Shown: in pieces, positions 49,497 through 59,306 of the stretch | Numbering within the stretch: the first letter of the stretch is position 1 | Layout of the letters: every line of letters starts with the position of its first letter | NCBI GenBank assembly: GCA_031119555.1 | Contig: JAVHXQ010000016.1 | Location: 1 to 61,570 of the forward strand | DNA length: 61,570 nucleotides | Source of the DNA: Candidatus Dactylopiibacterium sp. | Lineage (GTDB): Bacteria > Pseudomonadota > Gammaproteobacteria > Burkholderiales > Rhodocyclaceae | Direction: 5' to 3' | Program-made: the position numbers and the translations under genes | The notes under the pieces: model-generated | Databases searched by the model: none | Told to the model about the DNA's origin: nothing | What the model saw: the letters and a program-made list of their open reading frames with translations, nothing else

Positions 49497-50462
49497 ATGC
49501 GGACCCGAACCAGCCTTTTCCTCTTCTCGCTCGCCCTTGCGCTGACCGCACTGCCGGCCCGTGCCCAGCAGGAAGTCCGCGTGGGCTATTCCTCGATCAA
49601 CCCCGAGACCCGCATCGCCAAGGACAAGGGCTGGATCGAGGAAGCCCTCAAGCCGCGCGGCGTGACGGTGAAGTGGGTCGAATCCCTGGGCAGCAACAAG
49701 AGCCTCGAATTCCTGCGCGGCAAGGCGGTGGACATCGCCTCCACGAGTTCGGCCTCGGCCTTTCTCGCGCGCGCCAACGGCACGCCGATCAAGTTCGTCT
49801 ACTGGACCGGCCGCAACGCGCACGGCGCGCCCATCCTCGTGCGGGCCGACTCGCCCTACCGCAGCGTCACCGACCTGCGCGGCAAGAAGATCGCCGCCAC
49901 GCCGGGCACCGGCCCGTACATCTCGCTGATCGCGGCGCTGCACAAGCACGGCCTCACCGACAAGGACGTGGATATCGTCAGCCTCCAGCACGCCCAGGGC
50001 CGCCTCGCGCTGGCCGCCGGCCGCGTCGAGGCATGGGCCGCGCTGGAACCCGACTGGACCATCGCCGAGGTGCAGACCAAGGCCCGCGTGCTCTTCGTCG
50101 ACAAGAGCCTCGCCGGCGGCGGCGGCCTGAACGTGCGCGAGGAGTACCTCAAGGCCAACCCCGAGATCGTCAGGATCGTGCTCGCCCAGTTCAACCGCGC
50201 GCGGGTCTACAGCGCGCAGCACCCGGAGCAGGCCATCAAGGATTTCGCCGAATCCTCCAAGGTCGATATCGAGGTGGCGCGCCGCGTCTTCCAGCGCCAG
50301 CTCGAGCAGGACGACAACCCCGCCATCGTGCCGGCCGACGCCACCGCCCTGGCGGTATGGGGCGACCTGTACAAGAAGCTCGGCTCGGTGCCGCCCGACA
50401 CCAACGTGAATGCCGTCGTCAAGGCCGTGCTGGACCCCACGGTCTACGCGCCGGCGGACTGA
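49497..50462 (+). CDS. ssuA: Sulfonate-type ABC transporter substrate-binding protein
   Basis: Periplasmic receptor of the SsuA/TauA/NMT1-like family, 321 residues. Residues 1-24 are a signal peptide (MRTRTSLFLFSLALALTALPARAQ). The mature part starts EVRVGYSSINPETRIAKDKGWIEEAL and carries the family's E-S-L-G-S-N-K-S-L-E-F-L and R-S/A-x-x-D-L-R-G-K-K-I-A motifs. AGGAGA precedes the ATG. The true ligand (aliphatic or aromatic sulfonate, sulfinate or taurine-like) is not decided by sequence; the next genes suggest an organosulfur compound. Confidence 0.87.
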   Translation: MRTRTSLFLFSLALALTALPARAQQEVRVGYSSINPETRIAKDKGWIEEALKPRGVTVKWVESLGSNKSLEFLRGKAVDIASTSSASAFLARANGTPIKFVYWTGRNAHGAPILVRADSPYRSVTDLRGKKIAATPGTGPYISLIAALHKHGLTDKDVDIVSLQHAQGRLALAAGRVEAWAALEPDWTIAEVQTKARVLFVDKSLAGGGGLNVREEYLKANPEIVRIVLAQFNRARVYSAQHPEQAIKDFAESSKVDIEVARRVFQRQLEQDDNPAIVPADATALAVWGDLYKKLGSVPPDTNVNAVVKAVLDPTVYAPAD

Positions 50463-50475
50463 GGCGGGAGGCCGC

Positions 50476-51306
50476 ATGTCGGAACTGCTGCTCAATCTGG
50501 TCCGCCCGCTGGGCGTGCCGTGGCCCGCGCGTGGCCTCGCCGCGCGTGCGCAGGCCATCGTCCGGCCGCTGATCTTCCCGGCCCTGATCCTGCTCGTGTG
50601 GCAGGGCGCGGGAAGCTTCCGGCTCGTCGACCCGGTGCTGCTGCCCACCCCCACGCGGGTGCTCGGCGCCCTCTACGAAATGCTCGTCAGCGGCTTCCTG
50701 AATCCGCACCTGGCCATCTCGTTCCAGCGCGTGCTGCTGGGCTTCGCGGGCGGCGTCGCGGTGGCCGTGCTGGTGGGCGCGCTGACCGGCTACTCACGCT
50801 TCTGGCGCTCCATCATCGACCCTACCCTGCACGCCCTGCGCACGATTCCCGGCCTGGCCTGGATACCGATGTTCATCCTGTGGCTGGGCATCGATGAAAG
50901 CTCCAAGGTCGTGCTGATCGCGAAGGCCGCGTTCTTTCCGACCTACCTCAACTTCATGTCGGGCATCGCCCGCGCCGACCGCAAGCTGATCGAGGTTGGC
51001 GAGGTGTATCGCCTGCGCGGCGCGCGCCTCGTCACCCGCGTGCTGCTGCCCTACAGCCTGCCCTTCCTGTTCGTGGGCCTGCGCCAGTCGATGGGCGTGG
51101 CGTGGCTGGTCGTCGTCGCGGCGGAGCTGATGGGCGCCTCCAGCGGCATCGGCTACGTGCTGCTGGACGGCGAGATGACCGGCCGCGCCCAGATCGTCAT
51201 GGCCTGCATGATCGTCTTCGCGCTGTGCGGCAAGACCACCGACTTCATCCTCGCCAGGCTCGCCCACCGCGTGCTGCGCTGGCAGGACACCGCCGACAGG
51301 GAATGA
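50476..51306 (+). CDS. ssuC: Sulfonate-type ABC transporter permease
   Basis: Inner-membrane permease of the SsuC/TauC family, 276 residues from MSELLLNLVRPLG, behind a GGGAGG ribosome site. About six helices; EAA-type loop at about 180-200 (VYRLRGARLVTRVLLPYSLPFLF). 13 bp after ssuA. Confidence 0.9.
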   Translation: MSELLLNLVRPLGVPWPARGLAARAQAIVRPLIFPALILLVWQGAGSFRLVDPVLLPTPTRVLGALYEMLVSGFLNPHLAISFQRVLLGFAGGVAVAVLVGALTGYSRFWRSIIDPTLHALRTIPGLAWIPMFILWLGIDESSKVVLIAKAAFFPTYLNFMSGIARADRKLIEVGEVYRLRGARLVTRVLLPYSLPFLFVGLRQSMGVAWLVVVAAELMGASSGIGYVLLDGEMTGRAQIVMACMIVFALCGKTTDFILARLAHRVLRWQDTADRE

Positions 51307-51316
51307 GGAACCGGCC

Positions 51317-52069
51317 ATGATCGAAATCCATGGACTCGTGAAGAAATTCGGCGACTTCGCCGCGCTGGGGCCGCTGGGGCTCTCGTTCGGCAACGAACGC
51401 ATCCTCACCGTGATCGGCGCCAGCGGCTGCGGCAAGAGCACCCTGCTGCGCCTGCTGGCGGGGCTGGAAACGCCCACCCGCGGGCAGATCACGCTGGACG
51501 GCGAACGCATCGACGGGCCGCACCGGCGCATCAGCGTGGCCTTCCAGGAACCGCGCCTGATGCCGTGGCTGAGCGTGGCCGCCAACGTCGAGCTGGCGAT
51601 CTGGGACTGGCCGGCCGAGGCGCGCAGGGCCGCCGTCGAGGCCGTGCTCCGGAAAGTCTCGCTGACGGCCTTCGCGCAGGCGCTGCCCAAGCAGCTCTCC
51701 GGCGGCATGGCGCAGCGCGTGGGTCTCGCCCGCGCCCTCGTCGGCAATCCGCGCCTGCTGCTGCTGGACGAACCGTTCAGCGCGCTCGACCCGCTCACCC
51801 GCGTGCGCATGCAGGATCACCTGCTGGAGATCGTCGGCGACGACGGCCCCAACGTGCTGCTGATCACCCACGACATCGAAGAGGCCATCGTGCTGTCGGA
51901 CCGCATCGTCGTGCTCGACGGGCCGCCCGCGCGCGTCCGCCGCGACCTGCGCATCGACCTGCCCCGGCCGCGCGGACGCGCCTCCGCCGCCTTCCAGGAA
52001 ATCAAGGAACTGCTGCTCGCGGACCTGCTGCCGGACCGCATCGACGCGGCGCATACCGTCGCGGCCTGA
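51317..52069 (+). CDS. ssuB: Sulfonate-type ABC transporter ATPase
   Basis: ABC ATPase of 250 residues, SsuB/TauB type. Walker [13 protein letters not shown]-loop AFQEPRLMPW, signature LSGGMAQRVGLARAL, Walker B LLLLDEPFSALDP and H-loop THDIEEAIVL are all present. 10 bp after ssuC. Confidence 0.91.
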   Translation: MIEIHGLVKKFGDFAALGPLGLSFGNERILTVIGASGCGKSTLLRLLAGLETPTRGQITLDGERIDGPHRRISVAFQEPRLMPWLSVAANVELAIWDWPAEARRAAVEAVLRKVSLTAFAQALPKQLSGGMAQRVGLARALVGNPRLLLLDEPFSALDPLTRVRMQDHLLEIVGDDGPNVLLITHDIEEAIVLSDRIVVLDGPPARVRRDLRIDLPRPRGRASAAFQEIKELLLADLLPDRIDAAHTVAA

Positions 52070-52108
52070 ACGCCGCCCACCCCCAACCTCACCCGAGGAA
52101 CCCTCACC

Positions 52109-53173
52109 ATGAGCCACACGCCACCCGCCGCACAGGAAGTGCTGTACACGATCTGCCCGGTCTTCGTCGCCTCCAACGTTGCCCTGGAGCTGGGATTCCT
52201 CGACGAGGAGTTCCGCCGCGCCGGCGCCCCGCTGCGCTATCTGCGCTCCCTGCCCGACAACGCCGGCTGGCTGCCGCACTTCACGCATTCGCTGCCGCGC
52301 CTGATCCGCGACGGCGGCGCGATTCCCACGATCCAGGCCCGCGCCGACCTCACCGACACCACGCTGATCGCCACCACCTTCTCGACCTCGGGCGGGCAGA
52401 TCCTCGTGCGCGCCGGCTCGGGCATCCACGGCGTGCTCGACCTCAAGGGCCGCCGCATCGGCCTCACGCGCAGCCTCGCCGGCGAGAAGATCGACTTCGC
52501 GCGCGCCACGGCCGAGCGCGGCATCGAACTCGCACTCGAGATCGCCGGCCTGGGCCGCGATGACGTGCAGATCGTGGACCTCGAAGCGCCCGAGCCCAAA
52601 CCCAGCGCCCCGGCCGAACGCCCGGCGCAGAACTGGGCCTACCTGCACCAGCACGTCGCGCAGGACCTGCTCGCCCTGCAGGCGGGCAGCGTGGACGCGA
52701 TCTACAGCAGCCCCGCGCGAGCCGCCAGGCTCGTCGCGAGCGGCGAATACAAGATCATCGAAGACCTCGACCGCTACCCCGACTGGACCCTGCGCGTCAC
52801 CAACGGCCCCTACACCACCGCCGTGAACACCGACTTCGCGCGCGCCGAGCCCGCAATCGTCGTCGCCTGGCTGCGCGCCGCGATCCGCGCCGGACAGTGG
52901 GTGAATGCCAACCGCCGCGCCGCCGCCGACATCTTCGCGCGCACCACCACCTATCGCGACGCGGCGCAGATCGCCGCGCTGATCCAGTACCACGATTTCG
53001 TGCCCAGCCTGGCGCCGCAGAACCTCGCCGGCCTCACGATCCAGAAGGACTTCCTGCGCAGCCATGGCTACGTGAAGAACGACTTCCGGATCGAGGACTG
53101 GGCCGACGCGCGCTACCTCGACGAAGCCCACGCCTCGCTGCGCGAGGATGCCGAACGACGCAAGGCCGCCTGA
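52109..53173 (+). CDS. DszB-like organosulfinate desulfinase (paralogue 1)
   Basis: 354-residue protein with the fold family shared by periplasmic binding proteins and DszB, the Rhodococcus 2'-hydroxybiphenyl-2-sulfinate desulfinase. It has no signal peptide, so it is probably cytoplasmic and enzymatic. Compared with DszB (Cys27, His60, Arg70 and its R-x-G-G motif), it shows YTICPV (Cys16), H57-F-T-H and IR67DGG; the His-to-Arg spacing of 10 is identical. The C-terminus (W-A-D-x-x-Y-L-D-E-A) also matches the DszB end. It follows ssuB by 39 bp with a GAGGA ribosome site. No monooxygenase (ssuD, dszA/C, tauD) is adjacent. Substrate unknown; activity inferred. Confidence 0.75.
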   Translation: MSHTPPAAQEVLYTICPVFVASNVALELGFLDEEFRRAGAPLRYLRSLPDNAGWLPHFTHSLPRLIRDGGAIPTIQARADLTDTTLIATTFSTSGGQILVRAGSGIHGVLDLKGRRIGLTRSLAGEKIDFARATAERGIELALEIAGLGRDDVQIVDLEAPEPKPSAPAERPAQNWAYLHQHVAQDLLALQAGSVDAIYSSPARAARLVASGEYKIIEDLDRYPDWTLRVTNGPYTTAVNTDFARAEPAIVVAWLRAAIRAGQWVNANRRAAADIFARTTTYRDAAQIAALIQYHDFVPSLAPQNLAGLTIQKDFLRSHGYVKNDFRIEDWADARYLDEAHASLREDAERRKAA

Positions 53174-53196
53174 ACCCCGCCACAAGGAAGACGCTC

Positions 53197-54276
53197 ATGG
53201 GAACCCTCACCGAAGCCGGGCTGCAGCAGGCCGCCGCCCGGCACCCCGACACCCTGGTCTCGCTGCGCTACACGATCTGCCCCGTGCTGGTCGCCTCCGG
53301 CGTGGCCGCCGAACTCGGCTGGCTCGCCGAGGAACTGCGCCATGCCGGCGCCAGGCCCGACTACCTGCGCGCGCGAGCCGACGCGCACGGCTGGCTGGAA
53401 CACTACAACCACCGCCTGCCCGACCTCATCCGCGACGGCGGCAACAGCCCCGCGATCCACGCCCGCGCCGACATCCGCCCCACCGTGCTGCTCGGGCTCA
53501 CGCAGGCACAGCCGGCCGGCAAGATCATCGCGCGCAGCGACGCGTCTATCCACGGCGTGGCGCAGCTGCGCGGCAGGCGCATCGGCCTGTACCGCAGCCG
53601 CCAGACCGACAAGATCGACTTCCGCCGCGCCACCAGCGAGCACGGCATCGCCCGCGCGCTGGCGCTGCACGGACTCCGCGAGGCCGACGTGCGGATCGTC
53701 GACATCGACGCCCCCGATCTTCACGTCGACACCCCGTCGCAAGGCCCCTCGGAAACCTGGGGGCGCCTGCGCGATCAGGCCGCGCGCGGCGTCGAGCTGC
53801 AGGCGCTCGAACGTGGCGAGATCGACGCCTACTACGAGTACGGCCTCGGCCTGGCCGACACCCTGGAGCGCAGCGGCCGCTTCAAGGTGCTCGACGACCT
53901 GGACCGCCATCCCGACTGGACGCTGGGGCTGGCCAACGCGCCGCGCACGCTCACGGTGAGCGCGGAGTTCGCGAGCGCCCATCGCGACGTGGTGGTGGCC
54001 TGGCTGCGCGCCGCGATCCGCGCGGGCCGCTGGATCAACGCGCATCCGCAGGCCGCGGCGGCGGTATTCCACCGCACCACGCTGTACCCGGAAGCCGCCA
54101 TCGCCCGCGTGCTGCCGCGCTACGATCTGGTGCCCGCGCTGACGCCACAAGGGCTTGCCGGGCTGCGCCTGGCCAAGGATTTCCTGCGCGAACGCGGCTA
54201 CGTGAAGAACGACCTCGATGTCGACGCCTGGGCCGACGCCAGCTATCTGGAGGAAGCCCTCGCCAGCCTGCGCTGA
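53197..54276 (+). CDS. DszB-like organosulfinate desulfinase (paralogue 2)
   Basis: 359 residues, clearly a paralogue of the preceding gene (shared YTICPV, ASIHG/SGIHGV, DLDRxPDWTL, VVAWLRAAIRAG and YVKND motifs). No signal peptide. The proposed triad is Cys28 (YTICPV), His69 and Arg79 (IRDGG), with the same His-Arg spacing of 10 as DszB. I use the ATG at 53197 behind an AAGGAAG site, 23 bp after paralogue 1. The upstream in-frame extension overlaps that gene. Last gene of the plus-strand sulfur operon. Confidence 0.75.
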   Translation: MGTLTEAGLQQAAARHPDTLVSLRYTICPVLVASGVAAELGWLAEELRHAGARPDYLRARADAHGWLEHYNHRLPDLIRDGGNSPAIHARADIRPTVLLGLTQAQPAGKIIARSDASIHGVAQLRGRRIGLYRSRQTDKIDFRRATSEHGIARALALHGLREADVRIVDIDAPDLHVDTPSQGPSETWGRLRDQAARGVELQALERGEIDAYYEYGLGLADTLERSGRFKVLDDLDRHPDWTLGLANAPRTLTVSAEFASAHRDVVVAWLRAAIRAGRWINAHPQAAAAVFHRTTLYPEAAIARVLPRYDLVPALTPQGLAGLRLAKDFLRERGYVKNDLDVDAWADASYLEEALASLR

Positions 54277-54297
54277 ACCCCGCGCGCACGACACCAC

Positions 54298-54324
54298 GCC
54301 CATGGCCGCCCGCCGGCCATGGGC
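54298..54324. terminator. Hairpin between the two convergent sulfur operons
   Basis: Perfect 10-bp stem GCCCATGGCC / GGCCATGGGC with a 7-nt loop. It lies 22 bp after paralogue 2 and 10 bp from the minus-strand small ORF, so it can serve both directions. T-tracts are weak. Confidence 0.6.
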
Positions 54325-54333
54325 GTTGTCGTT

Positions 54334-54450
54334 TCAGGCGTCGGGCTCGTCGTCGCCCCGGCGGCGCGGCGAAGGCAGCGGAAACAGCAGGGCCGCCACC
54401 AGCACCGCGAGCGCGAGCGCGCCCAGCACCAAGCGCGCGCCCTCGCTCAT
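54334..54450 (-). CDS. Possible 38-residue single-helix membrane protein
   Basis: Small open frame starting at an ATG (54450), 44 bp after the cysteine desulfurase on the same strand. One hydrophobic helix (about residues 6-23, RLVLGALALAVLVAALLF) is followed by a basic then acidic tail (PSPRRRGDDEPDA). It has only a weak GGGG-type ribosome site. No family is recognised. The membrane-like pattern with positive charges after the helix is better than random, but short frames are common in GC-rich DNA. Confidence 0.4.
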   Translation of the reverse strand: MSEGARLVLGALALAVLVAALLFPLPSPRRRGDDEPDA

Positions 54451-54494
54451 GCCGGCCCCGGCGCATGCGCGCGGCGATCGCGCCGGGGCCGCAT

Positions 54495-56370
<1,876 letters not shown>

Positions 56371-56396
<26 letters not shown>

Positions 56397-57300
56397 GGAA
56401 CTTGCCGATCTCCACGTCATCCAGCACGGCCAGCGCATCGTCGGTCAGCACGGCCAGCGAGCAATACAGCGAAATCAGGTAGGAAGCGATCGCGTTGCGG
56501 TTGATGCCCATGAAGCGCACCGACAGACCCGGGCTCTGCTCGCCCGCCAGCCCCGGCTGGAACAGGCCCACCACGCCCTGGCGCTTGTCGCCCACGCGCA
56601 GCAGGATGATCTTGGTCTTGCCATCGGCCACCGGCACCTTGTCCGAGGGGATCAGCGGAATCCCGCGCCAGGTCAGGAACTGCGAGCCGAACAGGCTCAC
56701 CGTGGGCGGCGGCACGCCGCGCCGCGTGCATTCGCGGCCGAAGGCGGCGATCGCGAGCGGATGCGTGAGGAAGAACGCCGGCTCCTTCCACACCTTGGTG
56801 AGCAGCTCGTCGAGATCGTCGGGCGTGGGCGCGCCCGTGAGCGGGTAGATCACCTGGTCGGGATGCACGCTCGCGAGCAGGCCGTAGTCCGGATTGTTGA
56901 TGAGTTCGGACTCCTGGCGCTCCTTGATCGTCTCTATCGTGAGGCGCAGCTGTTCCTTGATCTGGTCGTGCGGGCTGCTGTAGAGGTCGGAGACGCGTGT
57001 ATGCACGTCCAGCACCGTGCTCACCGCGTTCAGGAAGTACTCGCGCGGCTGCTCCTCGTAGTCGACGAAGGTGTTGGGCAGCTGGCCGGATTCGTCCCGC
57101 TGCGTGCAGGCCACCTGCACGTCCTGCGGATTGCGCACCTTGTTGAGGCGATAGATGCCGGCTTCCACCGGCTGCCATTGCAGCAGGTGCGTGAGCCAGC
57201 GCGGCGTGATGATGGAAAGCTGCGGGACGGTCTTGGTCGCGTTCGCGAGCTGGCGTGCCGCGTTGTCGCCCAGAGCCAGCGGGGCCTGGTGTTCAGCCAT
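56371..57300 (-). CDS. srpI: Family 2A encapsulin shell protein (SrpI type)
   Basis: HK97-fold protein that self-assembles into a protein nanocompartment. 309 residues; the N-terminal segment (QLSIITPRWLTHLLQWQPVEAGIYRLNKV), the long spine region (NTFVDYEEQPREYFLNAVSTVLDVHTRVSDLYS), and the C-terminal GINRNAIASYLISLYCSLAVLTDDALAVLDDV are those of SrpI/Family 2A. There is no cyclic-nucleotide-binding insertion, so it is not Family 2B. An AAGGAA ribosome site precedes the ATG. It directly precedes and overlaps the cargo desulfurase. Homologues are sometimes mis-annotated as Crp-like regulators; nothing here supports DNA binding. Confidence 0.93.
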
Positions 57301-57342
57301 GAAGGTTTCCTTGTCGTGAGGTCAGGGTTTGCGCCCGCGCGC

Positions 57343-57393
57343 GCTCCCGGCGGGAGCCCGCAACGGCCCGGCTGGCGTCACCGGGCCGCGGGC
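57343..57393 (-). promoter_or_regulatory. Tandem hairpins between epsC and encapsulin
   Basis: In the 171-bp gap between the epsC stop and the encapsulin start are a 6-bp hairpin GCTCCC / GGGAGC (57343-57357) and a long one pairing GCCCGC plus GGCCCGG with CCGGGCC plus GCGGGC (57356-57393), which overlap by two bases and so are partly exclusive. No T-tract. Likely an mRNA-stability or attenuation element that sets shell expression apart from epsC. Confidence 0.5.
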
Positions 57394-57471
57394 AGGGTTC
57401 CGGCGACGCGGGGCGGCGCCGGGATTCCGGTCGGGCATCCGGCCCGCGCGAGGCGGGGCCGGACGCCGGGT

Positions 57472-58518
57472 TCAGGCGCGGCCCGGATCGTCGGGCGCGG
57501 GCACTTCGCTGCGCAGGCTGGCCTGCGTGACGTGGCTGCCCGGCGGCACGCTGCGCGTGAGCCACACGTTGCCGCCGATGACCGAGCCGCGCCCTATCGT
57601 GACGCGCCCCAGCACCGAGGCGCCGGCATAGATCACCACGTCGTCCTCGACCACCGGATGGCGCGCGACGCCCTTGTGGAGCTGGCCCGCGTCGTCGCTG
57701 CTGAAGCGCTTGGCGCCCAGCGTGACGGCCTGGTAGAGACGCACGTTGCGTCCCACGATGGCGGTCTCGCCGATGACCACGCCCGTGCCGTGATCGATGA
57801 AGAAGCCCGGCCCGATCTCCGCGCCGGGGTGGATGTCGATGCCCGTCTCGGAATGCGCGAGTTCGGCCGCGATGCGCGCCACGAGGGGCACGCCGAGCCG
57901 GTGCAGGGCATGGGCCAGGCGGTGATGGATCATCGCCACGATGCCCGGGTAGCACAGCAGCACCTCGTCCACGCTGCGCGCGGCCGGGTCGCCCTTGAAG
58001 GCGGCCTCCACGTCGGTGTCGAGCAGGCGCCGGATCACCGGCAGGAAGGCCGCGAAATCGCGCACCAGCCCCACCGCCTGGGCCTCGATCGCGGGCGCGT
58101 CGGCAGGCTTGGCGCGCGCGGCGTGATGCAGTTCGAGGCGCACCTGCACGAGCAGGCTGTTGAGCGCGGAATCCAGCGTGTGACCCACGTAGAAGTCCTC
58201 GCTCTCCTGGCGCAGGTCGGCCGGGCCGAGGCGCATCGGAAACAGCGCGCCGCGCAGGGCGAGCATGATGCGCTCGACCGCGTCGCGCGAAGGCAGCTCG
58301 CGCCCGCCGAACTCCAGCTTGCGGTGGCGTGCCGCGCGCCAGTCCTCGCGCGCTTCGCGCAGGCCGGCCACCACGCGGTCGAGGCGCCAGTCGGGCGACA
58401 GCGGCAGCAGCGCGGCGGCGGCGGTCTGGCCCGCCTCCGCGCGTGCGGCCTCTTCCGCCGGCCAGGGCGCGCCCGTCTCATCGACGGCGCGCAGCAGCGC
58501 TTTGCGGTCCAGGTTCAT
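57472..58518 (-). CDS. epsC: Serine O-acetyltransferase, EpsC type
   Basis: Acetylates serine with acetyl-CoA to O-acetylserine, the sulfide acceptor for cysteine synthesis. 348 residues: an alpha-helical N-terminal domain (about 1-170), then left-handed beta-helix hexapeptide repeats with the SAT signature HSETGIDIHPGAEIG, FIDHGTGVVIGET and VTLGAKRF. The longer N-terminus marks the EpsC form rather than E. coli CysE (273 residues). The partner O-acetylserine sulfhydrylase is not in the window. 60 bp after the rhodanese gene. Confidence 0.93.
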   Translation of the reverse strand: MNLDRKALLRAVDETGAPWPAEEAARAEAGQTAAAALLPLSPDWRLDRVVAGLREAREDWRAARHRKLEFGGRELPSRDAVERIMLALRGALFPMRLGPADLRQESEDFYVGHTLDSALNSLLVQVRLELHHAARAKPADAPAIEAQAVGLVRDFAAFLPVIRRLLDTDVEAAFKGDPAARSVDEVLLCYPGIVAMIHHRLAHALHRLGVPLVARIAAELAHSETGIDIHPGAEIGPGFFIDHGTGVVIGETAIVGRNVRLYQAVTLGAKRFSSDDAGQLHKGVARHPVVEDDVVIYAGASVLGRVTIGRGSVIGGNVWLTRSVPPGSHVTQASLRSEVPAPDDPGRA

Positions 58519-58578
58519 GCAACCCCCGTGCTGTTCAGGTTCTTGTTGTACGTGCCCGCCGGTCGCGACGGGCGTGGC

Positions 58579-59106
58579 TCAGTCCTGTTGCCAGGGCAGG
58601 CCGTGGTGACGCCAGCCGTTGAAACCGCCGCGGCGCTGGCGCGCGTCGAGATCGCCCTCGAAGCCTTCCTGCACGTTGAAAACCTGCGTGAAGCCGGCGC
58701 GCGCGGCCTGCTCGCCAGCCAGCGCCGAGCGCTTGCCGCTGCGGCACAGCAACAGCACCACGGCGGTCTTGGCGACACGGGTCTCGAGCTCGCGCACGAA
58801 GCGCGGATTGCGCGTGAGCGCGGTGCCACTGGCCCACGCCACGTGCAGCGAGCCGGGCACGTGCCCGACGAACTTGCGCTCCTCGGCGCTGCGCACGTCC
58901 ACGAGCACCGCGTCACCGCGCTGGAACAGGGCCCAGGCTTCCTGCGGCGTCACGCCGCCCGCGAAGGGCAGCTCCTGCGCCACGCCCCGCTCGCGCGCCG
59001 CTTCCAGAATCCGCAGCGATTCGGCCGATGGCACGCCCGCCACCGCGCCCGTGCCCGTGGGCACGCCCTGCGCCTGACGCAGGGAAGATTGACCGACCAC
59101 GCTCAT
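58579..59106 (-). CDS. Rhodanese-domain sulfurtransferase
   Basis: Single-domain rhodanese, 175 residues, that carries sulfur on an active-site persulfide. Nucleophile Cys121 is in the loop CRSGKRS (C-x-x-G-x-R/S). Residues 1-50 are a non-catalytic, low-complexity extension (S/G/A/V-rich) before the domain start GVTPQEAWALF; DVR-S-A-E-E (about 70-76) is the CDC25/rhodanese signature. The ATG at 59106 has a GGAG site 6 bp upstream; an ATG at 59139 adds 11 residues. First gene of the encapsulin operon. Confidence 0.9.
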   Translation of the reverse strand: MSVVGQSSLRQAQGVPTGTGAVAGVPSAESLRILEAARERGVAQELPFAGGVTPQEAWALFQRGDAVLVDVRSAEERKFVGHVPGSLHVAWASGTALTRNPRFVRELETRVAKTAVVLLLCRSGKRSALAGEQAARAGFTQVFNVQEGFEGDLDARQRRGGFNGWRHHGLPWQQD

Positions 59107-59166
59107 GAAGCTCTCCAGATGCCATGCTTGCGTCATCACGATGAGTAACGCAGCGATTGGGCATCA

Positions 59167-59221
59167 GCTTATGCAGCGGGCACGGGCCGAAGAACGATTT
59201 AAAACTTGTAGGCTTATGCAG
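59167..59221. repeat. Direct repeat GCTTATGCAG, 45 bp apart
   Basis: The 10-mer GCTTATGCAG occurs at 59167-59176 and 59212-59221 on the plus strand; the second copy is one arm of the palindrome at 59211-59235. The 45-bp distance is about four helical turns, as for paired operator sites bound by a tetramer. Confidence 0.65.
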
Positions 59222-59235
59222 ATCCGCGATAAGCC
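59211..59235 (-). promoter_or_regulatory. LysR-type operator candidate upstream of the encapsulin operon
   Basis: Perfect 7-bp inverted repeat GGCTTAT-N11-ATAAGCC. The core TTAT-N11-ATAA is the T-N11-A pattern bound by LysR-family regulators, the family that includes CysB, Cbl and SsuR of sulfur metabolism. It ends 105 bp before the rhodanese start. A TTTAAA hexamer lies at 59198-59203 and could be a -10. No regulator gene is adjacent. Confidence 0.6.
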
Positions 59236-59253
59236 GGCGGACGTCAACGCAAA

Positions 59254-59286
59254 ACGGGCGCGCGCCCTTGCGGAGCGCGCGCCCGT
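59254..59286 (-). terminator. Terminator of the OPT transporter gene
   Basis: Perfect 12-bp stem ACGGGCGCGCGC / GCGCGCGCCCGT with a 9-nt loop, followed on the minus strand by TTTTGCG. It lies 21 bp after the OPT stop and separates it from the rhodanese promoter region. Confidence 0.85.
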
Positions 59287-59306
59287 CCGGTGGATGCGCC
59301 GTGGCG

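Noticed and set aside
52109..54276. Reading the two paralogues as additional periplasmic substrate-binding proteins of the ABC transporter
   Set aside because: Neither has a signal peptide, a dedicated signal-bearing binding protein is already present, and both keep the DszB Cys-His-Arg triad.
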